Assembly: GCF_006874475.1 (NCBI RefSeq)
Contig: NZ_VIRM01000056.1
Location: forward strand, 1-62,081
Direction of reading: 5' to 3'
DNA length: 62,081 bases
DNA from: Microbispora hainanensis
Lineage (GTDB): Bacteria > Actinomycetota > Actinomycetes > Streptosporangiales > Streptosporangiaceae
Position 1 is the first letter of the stretch. Each line of letters starts with the position of its first letter. The notes beneath the pieces were generated by a model that saw only the letters and a list, made by a program, of their open reading frames with translations, was not told the origin of the DNA and made no database searches. Shown one piece after another: positions 43,156 to 51,943 of the stretch. A program made the translations under genes and the position numbers.

Positions 43156-44397
43156 GTGGGTTTCACGGACGGCCTCCCGGCGCAGCCCGCGGAGCCGGGG
43201 CTCCCGGAGATCGTCGTCGACGCGCGCACCCGTGGTTTCCTGTGGCCGGGCGGGCCGATCGGCGGACGGGAGTTCGCCGAGGCCCGGCACTCCCTGTTCG
43301 ACGGCGCGTTCACCTGGCCGGTGATGACGGCCCGGCGCTCGGCCCTCGACTACAACATCGCGACGCTGGCGCGCTTCGCCGACCGGCACGGGCTGGCCTT
43401 CGCGCCGCACGCCAAGACCACGATGTCGCCGCAGCTCGTGCGGGCCCAGCTCGACGCCGGGGCGTGGGGGGTCACCGCGGCCACGCCGGGCCAGGTGCTC
43501 GTCCACCGTTCCTTCGGCGTTCCGCGCGTGCTGCTGGCCAACGAGATCTTCGACCGCGGCGCGCTGGGCTGGCTGGCCGGCGAGATCGGGCGCTTCGACT
43601 TCCTCTGCTTCGCCGATTCGATCGAGGGCGTGCGCGTGCTCGACGAGATGGCCGGCGACGTCCCGTTCCGCGTGCTGGTCGAGCTGGGCCACCCGGGCGG
43701 CCGCACCGGCTGCCGCGACCACGACGAGCTGCTGGCGGTGGCCCGCGCCGCCCAGGAGGCCCGGGGGACCGAGCTGGCCGGGGTCGCCGGATATGAGGGG
43801 ACCCACCACGAGGCCGCCGGGGTGCGCGGGTTCCTGCGCGACCTGGCCCGCGCGGCCCGGACGCTCGCGCCGCAGGTGGCAGGGCCCATCGTGGTCTCCG
43901 CCGGGGGCAGCTCGTGGTTCGACCTGGTGGCCGAGGAGCTCGCGCCGCTGACCGAGGAGCCGGGCGCCACCGTGCTGCTGCGCAGCGGCGCCTACATCGC
44001 CCACGACGACGGCTACTACCGGGAGCACACGCCCTACAACCGGCTGGAGGGCGAGCTGCGGCCCGCGCTGGAGGTCTGGGCCCAGGTGCTGTCCGTGCCC
44101 GAGCCCGGTCTCGTGCTGGTCGGCATGGGCAAACGGGACGTTCCCCACGACATCCACCTGCCGTTCCCCCGGGCCGTACGGCGGGGTGGCCGGGGTCCGG
44201 CCGAGCCGCTGAGCGGAGTGACGGTCGTCACGGTGCAGGACCAGCACGCCTATCTCGACGGCGACGCCGGGCTGCGCCCGGGAGACCTGGTGTCGTTCGG
44301 GCTGTCGCATCCGTGCACGGCCTTCGACAAATGGCGGGTCATCCCCGTGGTGGACGACGACGACGTCGTGATTGATTTGATCAACACGTGTTTCTGA
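43156..44397 (+). CDS. D-amino-acid deaminase-like PLP enzyme (alanine racemase N-terminal fold)
   Basis: A 413-residue protein of the D-serine dehydratase-like / amino-acid deaminase group. PLP lysine region APHAKTTMSPQL (about 100-112), FADSIEGVRVL and GYEGTHHEAAG are seen, and the C-terminal domain has metal-type residues in DQHAYL and SHPCTAFDKW. Such enzymes deaminate D-amino acids. GTG at 43156 with AAGGGGGG upstream is chosen over a more distal frame start. RidA follows 13 bp later, which clears the reactive enamine intermediate. Confidence 0.83.
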   Translation: MGFTDGLPAQPAEPGLPEIVVDARTRGFLWPGGPIGGREFAEARHSLFDGAFTWPVMTARRSALDYNIATLARFADRHGLAFAPHAKTTMSPQLVRAQLDAGAWGVTAATPGQVLVHRSFGVPRVLLANEIFDRGALGWLAGEIGRFDFLCFADSIEGVRVLDEMAGDVPFRVLVELGHPGGRTGCRDHDELLAVARAAQEARGTELAGVAGYEGTHHEAAGVRGFLRDLARAARTLAPQVAGPIVVSAGGSSWFDLVAEELAPLTEEPGATVLLRSGAYIAHDDGYYREHTPYNRLEGELRPALEVWAQVLSVPEPGLVLVGMGKRDVPHDIHLPFPRAVRRGGRGPAEPLSGVTVVTVQDQHAYLDGDAGLRPGDLVSFGLSHPCTAFDKWRVIPVVDDDDVVIDLINTCF

Positions 44398-44410
44398 TGG
44401 AGCGGTGACA

Positions 44411-44797
44411 ATGGCTGGCAAGCAGGAGATCCGTACGACCGCAGGGGCCGCACCGGTCGGCGCCTACTCCCAGGGTCTCGTGGTGGGCGACTTCCTCTAC
44501 ACCTCCGGCATGGGGCCGCTCGACCCGGCGACCGGCGAGGTCGTCGGCGACGACGTGGCCGCCCAGACCCACCGCACCATGCGCAACCTCGGGGCGGTGC
44601 TGGAGGCCCACGGCCTGACGTTCGACGACGTGGTGAAGGCGACGGTCCACCTGCAGAACCTCAAGGAGGACTTCGCCGCGTTCAACGAGGTCTACCGGTC
44701 CTACTTCACCCGGCCCTACCCGGTGCGCACCACGGTGGGCTCCGATCTCATGGACATCCTCGTCGAGATCGACTTCGTGGCGTACGCGGGCCGCTGA
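44411..44797 (+). CDS. RidA-family reactive-intermediate deaminase
   Basis: A 128-residue trimeric RidA/YjgF protein with the active-site residues in APVGAYSQ, the Arg in YPVRTTVG and the acidic residue in LVEIDFVAY. It hydrolyses enamine or imine intermediates made by PLP deaminases such as its upstream neighbour. ATG at 44411 has GGAG 8 bp before it. The next gene begins 2 bp after its stop. Confidence 0.94.
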   Translation: MAGKQEIRTTAGAAPVGAYSQGLVVGDFLYTSGMGPLDPATGEVVGDDVAAQTHRTMRNLGAVLEAHGLTFDDVVKATVHLQNLKEDFAAFNEVYRSYFTRPYPVRTTVGSDLMDILVEIDFVAYAGR

Positions 44798-44799
44798 CG

Positions 44800-45996
44800 A
44801 TGGACAGCGCCCTGTACGTCTTCGTCGAGGACCTGTACGCCGAGGGCGCGCGGGGACTGCTCGACCGGGCCTCGGCGTACGGCGTGCGAGGCGTCGCGGT
44901 GGCCGCGGCCTATCACCAGGCCAGGGACGTGACCCCGCACGGCGCGTCGCGCCTGACGCTGCGCCGCGACGGCGTCCACTTCCCGCCGCCGGAGGACCTG
45001 TTCGACGGGCTGCGCCTGACCCCGCCCGTGCAGCCCGGGGCGCAGGACCGGCCGCTCGACGAGCTGCGCCGCGCCTGCGAGGACCGGGGCATGCGGCTGC
45101 ACGGCTGGACCGTGTTCCTCAACAACGCCACCCTCGGCCTGGCCCACCCCGACATCAGGGTGGAGAACTGCTTCGGCGACCACGGCTCCCCGGCCGACCT
45201 GTGCCCCTCGCACCCCGACGTCCGGGCGTACGCCGTGGCGCTGGCCCGGGCCGTCGCCCGGCAGGGGGTGGACACGGTCGTCGCGGAGTCGCTGCACTTC
45301 GGGGCCTTCGCCTACGAGCGGTGCTTCGTGGCGCTCGGCCCGATGGACGCCTTCCTGTTCGGCCTGTGCTTCTGCGTCCACTGCATGCGCCGGGCCGCCG
45401 ACCTCGGGGTGAACGCCGAGGCGGCCAGGCAGGAGTGCGCCAGGATCGTCGGGGGCGTGCTCGACGGCGACCCGCCGGCGGAGGGCGAGGTCACGCGGGC
45501 CGCGCTGACGGCGTACGCAGGCCCGGAGACGGTGGCGTACGCGCGGGCCCGCTCCGAGAGCGTCACCTCCCTGGTGGGAGAGGTCGCGGCGGCGGTGACG
45601 GCCGAAGGCGCACGGCTGACGTTCCTGGACGGCACGGGCGCGGTCAAGGGCTATGCCCACGGGCTGCCCTCCGCCGGCCTGGCCGCGCACGACTCCTGGC
45701 AGCTCGGGATCGACCTGGTGGCGCTCGGCGACCTGGTCCCGTCGTTCGCGGTCCTCGGCTATGCCAGGGACCCGGCCCGGGTGGCCGACGACGTGGCCGC
45801 CTACCGGCGCTCGGTCGGCAAGAACCCGGAGCTGCGGGTCGTGCTGCGCCCCGGCGCCCCGGACACCGACTCCGCCGACCGGCTGGCCGCCAAGGTGCGC
45901 GCGGCCCGTACGGCGGGGGCCGGGGCCGCCGACTTCTACGCGTACGGCCTGGCGCCCTTCGAGGCGCTCGGCCGCATCACCGAGGCGCTCGCCTGA
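44800..45996 (+). CDS. Uncharacterised TIM-barrel-like protein, third gene of the deaminase operon
   Basis: A 398-residue protein that I cannot place in a named family. Features suggest an alpha/beta barrel: RGVAVAAAYHQARD near the start, LHGWTVFLNNATLG, VVAESLHFGAF, CFCVHCMRR with four cysteines/histidines in a row (possible metal site), and VVLRPGAP. It is translationally coupled to RidA (2-bp gap), so it should act on the same pathway, perhaps on a D-amino acid or amino-sugar derivative. It resembles putative glycoside hydrolase-like barrels more than known amino-acid enzymes. Confidence 0.75.
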   Translation: MDSALYVFVEDLYAEGARGLLDRASAYGVRGVAVAAAYHQARDVTPHGASRLTLRRDGVHFPPPEDLFDGLRLTPPVQPGAQDRPLDELRRACEDRGMRLHGWTVFLNNATLGLAHPDIRVENCFGDHGSPADLCPSHPDVRAYAVALARAVARQGVDTVVAESLHFGAFAYERCFVALGPMDAFLFGLCFCVHCMRRAADLGVNAEAARQECARIVGGVLDGDPPAEGEVTRAALTAYAGPETVAYARARSESVTSLVGEVAAAVTAEGARLTFLDGTGAVKGYAHGLPSAGLAAHDSWQLGIDLVALGDLVPSFAVLGYARDPARVADDVAAYRRSVGKNPELRVVLRPGAPDTDSADRLAAKVRAARTAGAGAADFYAYGLAPFEALGRITEALA

Positions 45997-45999
45997 ACG

Positions 46000-46995
46000 T
46001 CACGCGGACTCGCGGACGACGAGCTCGGTGGGGAGGATCACCGGGTCGGCCGGGCCGCCCTTGAACAGGCCCAGCAGCAGCCGGACCATCGTGGCGGCCT
46101 GCTCGATGACCGGCTGCCTGATCGTGGTCAGCGGGGGCTCGGTGTAGCGGGCCGCCTCGATGTCGTCGAACCCGACGACGGCCACGTCGTCGGGCACCCG
46201 GCGGCCCGCCTGGCGCAGGGTCTGCAGCGCCCCGATGGCCATGAGGTCGTTGGCGACGAAGACGGCGTCGAGCTCCGGGTCGTCCTGCAGCAGGTGGCGC
46301 ATGGCGACGGCGCCGGACTCACGGGTGAAGTCGCCGACGGCGACGATCGACCGCCGGTCGGACTCGCGCAGCGCGTCGCGATAACCCTTGAGCCGGTCCT
46401 GGCCGCCGATCATGTCCTGTGGCCCGGCGATCGTGGCGATGCGCCGCCGTCCGCCGTCCAGCAGGTGGCGCACCGCCTTCTCCGCGCCGCCCACGTTGTC
46501 GTTGTCCACGTACGGCAGGGGCACCGGCACGGGCGGCCTGCCGTACGAGACGACGGGGACGCCCATCCGCGCGACGGCGGAGGGCAGCGGGTCGGCGCCG
46601 TGCATCGAGATCAGCATGACCCCGTCGACGTGGCCGCTGGCGATGTAACGCTCGATCCTCGCGTGGCTCTGGGCCGAGCCGCCGAGCATGAGCACGACCT
46701 GCTTGTCGGCGGCCTCGAGCTCCACGCTGGCCGAGCGGATGACCGTGGAGAACATCGGGTCCTCGGAGAAGACCCTGGTCGGCGGCTCCGACACGACCAG
46801 CGCGATCGAGTCGGTCCGCTGCGTGACGAGGCTGCGCGCCGCCGAGTTGGGGACGTATCCCAGCTCGTCGACGGCGCGCATCACCGCATCCCTGATCTGC
46901 GGTGTCACCGTCATCTGCCCGTTGACGACCCGGGAGACGGTGGCGCGGGAGACCCCTGCCCGCGCCGCTACCGCCTCCAGAGTGGGTCGTTTCAT
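46000..46995 (-). CDS. LacI-family regulator of the beta-glucoside operon
   Basis: A 331-residue regulator: HTH TLEAVAARAGVSRATVSRVVNG at residues 5-26, hinge RSLVTQRTD and a sugar-binding domain (DGVMLISMHG, YVDNDNVGG, DAVFVANDLMAIG, VVGFDDIE). ATG at 46995 has AAGGGGG upstream. It is the last gene after the sugar ABC genes and a GH1 beta-glucosidase. GAGAGCGCTCTC sites before the binding protein and the GH16 gene are probable operators for it. Confidence 0.92.
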   Translation of the reverse strand: MKRPTLEAVAARAGVSRATVSRVVNGQMTVTPQIRDAVMRAVDELGYVPNSAARSLVTQRTDSIALVVSEPPTRVFSEDPMFSTVIRSASVELEAADKQVVLMLGGSAQSHARIERYIASGHVDGVMLISMHGADPLPSAVARMGVPVVSYGRPPVPVPLPYVDNDNVGGAEKAVRHLLDGGRRRIATIAGPQDMIGGQDRLKGYRDALRESDRRSIVAVGDFTRESGAVAMRHLLQDDPELDAVFVANDLMAIGALQTLRQAGRRVPDDVAVVGFDDIEAARYTEPPLTTIRQPVIEQAATMVRLLLGLFKGGPADPVILPTELVVRESA

Positions 46996-47075
46996 GCAGT
47001 CCCCCTTCGTCGTGCCCGGCGAGTCACGCCGCGCCGCGCGCGGTCCGGGGGGCCGCTCACGACGGGCAGTATTCG

Positions 47076-48464
47076 TCAGGCACTCCCCAGCCCGTTGCGT
47101 TCGATGACGTCTCGATACCACAGCGCGCTGTCCTTGGGAACGCGTCGCTGGGTCTCGAAGTCGATGTACACGATGCCGAACCTCTTGTGATAGCCGTAGG
47201 CCCACTCGAAGTTGTCCAGGAGCGACCATACGAGATAACCCCTCAGGTCCGCACCAGCGGAGATCGCGGCGTGCGCCGCCCGCAGGTGGCCGTCGAGGTA
47301 GCCGATCCGGTCGTCGTCGTGCACCTCGTCACCCGTGAGGTGGTCGTCGAAGGCCGCGCCGTTCTCCGTGACGAGCAGCCCGACGTCGGGGTAGTCGCGC
47401 GACAGCCGTACGAGCAGGGTCTCCAGGCCGGACGGCTCGATGGGCCAGTCCATCGCGGTCGTCGGGCCGGTCGGCGGCTCGAACCGGATGCCGTCCGTGC
47501 CGGGGAAGGCGGGGTTCGCCGGCTCGCCGGGCGCGGCCGACACGAAGGACGGGTTGTAGTAGTTGATGCCGAGCAGGTCGATCGGCTGGTTGATGACGGC
47601 CAGGTCGCCGTCCCGGATGTGGCCGAGGCCGCCGTGGCGGGCGGCGATCTCCAGCACCTCCTCCGGGTAGCGCCCCCGCAGCGCCGGGTCGAGGAACTGC
47701 CGGTTCATCAGCGCGTCCACCCGCGCGGCCTCCTCGTGGCCGTCCGTCTGGATCACGGGGGAGAGGTTGAGGGTGAGCGCGATCTCGGCGGCCCCGGACG
47801 CGCGCAGGGCCCGTGCCGCCAGCCCGTGCCCGAGCAGCAGGTGGTGGGCGGCGCGGAACGCGGCGGCCGGGTCGCGCCTGCCCGGGGCGTGGACGCCGGA
47901 GCAGTAGCCGAGGAAGGCGGCCACCCACGGCTCGTTCAGCGTCGTCCAGGTGCCGACGCGGTCGCCGAGCCGCTCGTGCACGACGGCGGCGAAGTCGGCG
48001 AAGCGCTGCGCCGTGTCCCTCGCGGCCCAGCCGCCGGCGTCCTCGAGCGTCTGCGGCAGGTCCCAGTGATACAGCGTGGGGTAGGGCGTGATGCCGTGGG
48101 CGAGCAGTTCGTCCACCAGGCGGTCGTAGAAGCCGAGGCCTGAGGCGTTGACCCGTCCCGCCCCGGTGGGCAGGACGCGCGGCCAGGCCACCGAGAACCG
48201 GTAGGCCGCCAGGCCCAGACCGGCCATGAGCCGTACGTCCTCGGCGTAGCGGTGGTAGTGGTCGCAGGCGACGTCGCCCGTGTGGCCGTCGGCCACGTTG
48301 CCCGGGACCTTGGAGAAGGTGTCCCAGATCGAGGGACCCCTGCCGTCCTCGGCGGCGGCGCCCTCGATCTGGTAGGCCGCGGTGGCGGCGCCCCAGACGA
48401 AGCCGTCAGGGAAGACCATCGTCGACGATCCGGTCCCCCGAGTGGCCGTGGTCGTCGCCGTCAT
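47076..48464 (-). CDS. GH1 beta-glucosidase
   Basis: A 462-residue cytoplasmic glycoside hydrolase family 1 enzyme (no signal peptide). The acid/base is E178 in TLNEPW and the nucleophile E367 in VTENGA; VWGAATAAYQIEG, YHWDLP and FEWAYGY are the other hallmarks. It cleaves beta-linked disaccharides such as cellobiose or laminaribiose brought in by the adjacent ABC importer. ATG at 48464 overlaps the permease stop by ATGA. Confidence 0.95.
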   Translation of the reverse strand: MTATTTATRGTGSSTMVFPDGFVWGAATAAYQIEGAAAEDGRGPSIWDTFSKVPGNVADGHTGDVACDHYHRYAEDVRLMAGLGLAAYRFSVAWPRVLPTGAGRVNASGLGFYDRLVDELLAHGITPYPTLYHWDLPQTLEDAGGWAARDTAQRFADFAAVVHERLGDRVGTWTTLNEPWVAAFLGYCSGVHAPGRRDPAAAFRAAHHLLLGHGLAARALRASGAAEIALTLNLSPVIQTDGHEEAARVDALMNRQFLDPALRGRYPEEVLEIAARHGGLGHIRDGDLAVINQPIDLLGINYYNPSFVSAAPGEPANPAFPGTDGIRFEPPTGPTTAMDWPIEPSGLETLLVRLSRDYPDVGLLVTENGAAFDDHLTGDEVHDDDRIGYLDGHLRAAHAAISAGADLRGYLVWSLLDNFEWAYGYHKRFGIVYIDFETQRRVPKDSALWYRDVIERNGLGSA

Positions 48465-49285
48465 CCCTTCACAGCTCCCTGCATGATGCCTCCGATGATC
48501 TGTTTGCCGAGCAGGACGAAGACGAGCACCAGTGGCAGGGTCGCCACCGCCGTGCCCGTGAGGCCGAGCGTGAAGTCGCGCACGTAGCCGCTGGCGAGCT
48601 GCGACAGCGCCACCTGCACGGTGGGGTCGTCCGGGGTGAGCACCACCAGCGGCCAGAAGTAGTCGTTCCACGCGGTCATGAACGTGAGCATGCCGAGCAC
48701 CGCCGCGGCCGGCCGGGCGGCCGGGATCACGACGTGCCAGAACAGCCGGGCCGTGCTGCACCCGTCGATCCGGCCCGCCTCCAGCAGCTCGGTCGGCAGC
48801 GCGCGGCTCAGATATTGCGTCATGAAGAACACGCCGAACGCGTTGACCAGCGCCGGGACGATCACGGCGTACATCGTGCCGGTCCACTCCAGCTTGATCA
48901 TCAGCATGTAGAGCGGGATGATGCCGAGCTGCGCCGGGACCATCATCGTCACGACCGTCATCAGCAGCAGCACGTTGCGGCCGCGGAAGCGCAGCTTGGC
49001 GAACGCGAAGCCGGCCAGGGTGGAGAAGAACATCACCGACACGGTGATCGTCCCTGCGACGACGAACGAGTTGAGCAGCGCCAGCGCGAACGGCGCGGTG
49101 TCGAACACCCGCTGCACGTTGGCGAAGAAGTTGCCGCCCGGCATCAGCGGCGGCGGCACCTCGGCCAGCGCCGTGTTGTCGTGCGAGGCGACGACCACGC
49201 TCCAGTAGACGGGGAACGCCGAGAAGAACGCCACCGCCACCAGGGTCAGGTAGGTGAGCGGACGAGCGCGCAGCGACCTAGGCAT
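48461..49285 (-). CDS. Sugar ABC permease (MalG/CebG type)
   Basis: A 274-residue permease with six spans and the EAA motif EAGRIDGCSTARLFWHVVIP. ATG at 49285 is selected because GGAGG stands 5 bp before it; it overlaps the end of the MalF-type gene by 8 bp. Partner of the (interrupted) MalF-type permease and the binding protein upstream. Confidence 0.92.
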   Translation of the reverse strand: MPRSLRARPLTYLTLVAVAFFSAFPVYWSVVVASHDNTALAEVPPPLMPGGNFFANVQRVFDTAPFALALLNSFVVAGTITVSVMFFSTLAGFAFAKLRFRGRNVLLLMTVVTMMVPAQLGIIPLYMLMIKLEWTGTMYAVIVPALVNAFGVFFMTQYLSRALPTELLEAGRIDGCSTARLFWHVVIPAARPAAAVLGMLTFMTAWNDYFWPLVVLTPDDPTVQVALSQLASGYVRDFTLGLTGTAVATLPLVLVFVLLGKQIIGGIMQGAVKG

Positions 49286-50300
49286 CGAGTCCTCCACGCA
49301 TGCGCCGTACGACGAGGTAGTTGACGCCCACGACCACGACCACGAGCAGGAACATCACCCAGGCCGCCGCAGAGGCATAGCCGAACTCGAAGCTGCGGAA
49401 GCCCTTCTCGTACAGGTAGAGGGCCAGGGTCTGGAACTGGCGGTCGGTGCCGCCCGTGACCGCCGCGCCGTTGCTGACCTGCGCGCCGAACAGCAGCGGC
49501 TCGGCGATGATCTGCATCGACCCGATCGTGGTGACGATGACCGTGAAGACGACGGTCGGCCGGATCATCGGGAGCGTGATGCCCCACAGCTGCCTGAGGC
49601 TGGACGCGCCGTCGAGCGTCGCCGCCTCGTAGATCTCCTTGGGCACGGCCTGCATGGCCGCGAGGTAGATGAGCGCGTTGTAGCCGGTCCACCGTCACAT
49701 GATCATGACGGCGATGGCCACGTGTGAGGTGGCCACGCCCGCCTGCCAGTCGATCCGGCCGGACCCGAGCCAGTCGAGCACCATGTTGACCAGCCCGAAG
49801 TCGCGCCCGAAGAGCTGGCTGAAGATGACGACCACGGCCACGACGCTGGTCACGTTGGGCAGCAGGAGCGTGATGCGAAACAGCGTCTGCGCCCGCAGCG
49901 GCCGGTTCAGCAGGTGCGCCAGCACGAGCGCGAGCAGCAGCTGGGGCACCGCGGACAGCACGCCGATCGACAGCGTGTTGAACGCCGCGTTCCAGAAGTA
50001 GCCGTCGGCGAACAGCGCCGTGTAGTTGTCCAGGCCGACGAAGGGGTTGTCGCTGCTCAGCAGGTTCCAGTCGTGCAGCGACACCCAGGCCGTGTAGACG
50101 AGCGGGAAGACGCCGAAGGCCGCGAACAGCAGGAAGAACGGCGCGACGTACGCGTACGGCGAGGCCTGCCGGTCGAGCCGGTGAAGGACGGAGCGCCGGC
50201 CCGACGCCGCTCGCGCGTGCGCCGGGGCGGGCGAGGCGGCCGGTGGGCCGCCGGGGGAGGGCGCCGCGGTCCGCAGGGACCCGCCCGGGGGTGATGCCAT
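49278..50300 (-). pseudogene. Sugar ABC permease (MalF/CebF type) with an in-frame TGA
   Basis: ATG at 50300 (GAGGAGG upstream) starts a MalF-type permease with a long Pro/Ala N-terminus, TM1 (YVAPFFLLFAAFGVFPLVY) and further spans up to AIAVMIM. Codon 202 is TGA (49695-49697) where relatives have Trp (MIMWRWTGYNAL); the reading frame then continues normally through RWTGYNALIYL and the EAA motif EAATLDGASSLRQLWGITLP to 49278. If real, the importer lacks a functional channel half. A single G-to-A sequencing error would also explain it. Confidence 0.85.
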
Positions 50301-50387
50301 GGGAGATCCTCCTCTGGACGGGGCCCCAGGGCCGACAACCCGAGCCGATCGTCTGAGCCGATCGTCTGGGGCCCCGCCTGTGACGGA

Positions 50388-51689
50388 CTACTTGATGCCT
50401 TCCACGTCCTTGAGGACCTGGGCCCACGCCTCGTCGGGCGACTGCTTGCCCTGCTCGACCCGGCCGATGCCGTTGCCGACGGCCGTGCGCACGTCGCCCT
50501 CGCGGGGGCCGAGGTGCTGCGGCTTGAGGTTCTTCGCGGCGTCGGAGTAGATCCTGCCGACGGGGGCGTCGTTGAAGAAGTTCTTCGTGAAGTTCTGGAT
50601 GTCCGGCTGGTCGTACAGCGACGGGATCGACGGGAAGTTGCCGATCGCCTTGAACACCGCGGCCTGGTTCTGCGCCGAGGTCAGGAAGTCGATCAGCTCG
50701 GCGGCCTCCTTGGGGTGCTTGCTCTGCTTGGGCACCGTGAGGTGGGAGCCGCCCGAGTTGCCCGCGCCGCCGGGCACGGTGGCGATGTCCCACTTGCCGG
50801 CCGCGTTCTTGGCCTGGTCCTGGATGTACGCCGTCATCCAGGCTGGGCAGATCACGGTCGCGAACGAGCCCTTGGCGAAGCCGGTGTTCCACTCCGGCGT
50901 GAACGCGCCGATCTTGGCGGAGAGGCCCGCGCCGATCATCTGGACCGACAGGTCCCACGCCTTCTTCACGTCGGGGTTGGTGGCGACGACGACGTTGTCC
51001 TGCGCGTCGTACACGCCGACCGGGGCCTGGGCGATGATGGCCCGGAAGATCTCGCCGGGGCTGTCGAAGAACTTGGCGCCCTTGGGCGCCTTGGCGGCGA
51101 ACTTCCTGCCGGTCTCGATGTACTGCTCCCAGGTGGGCCACAGGGCCGACACCTCGTCGCGCTTGCTCGGCAGGCCGGCCTTCTCGAACAGGTCCGTGCG
51201 GTAGCACATGGCCAGGCCGCCGACGTCGGTGCCGAGGCCGACGAGCGCGCCGGTGGGGGCGAGGCCCTGCTGCCACTTCCAGTCGAGATACTCGCCCTGG
51301 CGCTTGTCGAGGCCAAACTGCTTCAGGTCGTGGAACTTGTCCGGCTGCGAGGTGAACTGGCTGATGTAGCCCACCTCGATCGCCTCGACGTCCGCGGCGC
51401 CCGCCCCGGTGGCCAGGTGCGCGGCGAGGTTGGTGTGGTGGTCGGCGTACGCCGCCTGGCGCTCTTCGATCTCGACGTTGGGGTGCGTCTTCGTGAACTC
51501 CTCGTAGAGCGGCTTGAAGCCGAAGTCGCCGAAGAGCCCGACGCTGAGCTTGATCTTCTCCGTGGACTGGCCGCCGCCGGTCGTGGAGCCGGACCCGCCC
51601 CCGCCGCACGCCGTGAGCGTGAGCAGGGAGGCGGCCAGCATGGGGGCGACGAACCGGACGACCCGGCGGCCCGCGTGGGGAGTGCCCAT
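50388..51689 (-). CDS. Sugar-binding lipoprotein of the ABC importer (SBP_bac_1)
   Basis: A 433-residue family 1 solute-binding protein with lipobox LTACGGGG at about residue 28. Typical features: FTKTHPNVEIEERQA, GLAMCYRTDLFEKAGLP and EAAELIDFLTS. It delivers an oligosaccharide (probably a beta-glucoside) to the permeases downstream. AAGGAGGG precedes the ATG and TAATAC 22 bp further up is the likely -10. GAGAGCGCTCTC overlaps the -35 region. Confidence 0.93.
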   Translation of the reverse strand: MGTPHAGRRVVRFVAPMLAASLLTLTACGGGGSGSTTGGGQSTEKIKLSVGLFGDFGFKPLYEEFTKTHPNVEIEERQAAYADHHTNLAAHLATGAGAADVEAIEVGYISQFTSQPDKFHDLKQFGLDKRQGEYLDWKWQQGLAPTGALVGLGTDVGGLAMCYRTDLFEKAGLPSKRDEVSALWPTWEQYIETGRKFAAKAPKGAKFFDSPGEIFRAIIAQAPVGVYDAQDNVVVATNPDVKKAWDLSVQMIGAGLSAKIGAFTPEWNTGFAKGSFATVICPAWMTAYIQDQAKNAAGKWDIATVPGGAGNSGGSHLTVPKQSKHPKEAAELIDFLTSAQNQAAVFKAIGNFPSIPSLYDQPDIQNFTKNFFNDAPVGRIYSDAAKNLKPQHLGPREGDVRTAVGNGIGRVEQGKQSPDEAWAQVLKDVEGIK

Positions 51690-51727
51690 GAACCCTCCTT
51701 GGGTTCCTGTGTATTAATGATCATGAA

Positions 51728-51739
51728 GAGAGCGCTCTC
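51728..51739. promoter_or_regulatory. LacI-type operator GAGAGCGCTCTC at the binding-protein promoter
   Basis: A perfect 12-bp palindrome at the -35 region of the binding-protein promoter. The identical sequence occurs at 55618-55629 before the GH16 gene. CGCT-centred palindromes of this form are typical LacI-family operators. Confidence 0.75.
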
Positions 51740-51785
51740 GCACAAGATTGGGAGCCGGTCGTGAGGCCGTCAAGGGCTGGATCAG

Positions 51786-51914
51786 TAACGATTCCCGTTA
51801 TCTGAGGACGGCGTTATGCCTGGTGGAAGCGCTCCCACGGCTATTCGCGCAGGAAGAGGGGCGTCCGGCGCGGGGTGCGTCCTCCTGGACGCATGAGAAA
51901 GCGTTCTCTCATGC
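51786..51914. promoter_or_regulatory. Further palindromes upstream of the sugar operon
   Basis: Three more symmetric sites: TAACG-ATTCC-CGTTA (51786-51800), GTGGAAGCGCTCCCAC (51823-51838, one mismatched pair, 13 of 14 to the CebR consensus TGGGAGCGCTCCCA) and a 24-bp near-palindrome at 51891-51914 built on GCATGAGA/TCTCATGC. They could serve the LacI regulator, the AraC regulator or both. Confidence 0.55.
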
Positions 51915-51943
51915 GGGACCGGGGGAGTGCCGCCCGTGAGGAT

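Noticed and set aside
49278..50300. TGA recoded as Trp or selenocysteine in the permease
   Set aside because: Many genes in the window use TGA as stop, the position is Trp rather than Cys in the family, and no SECIS-like hairpin is evident.
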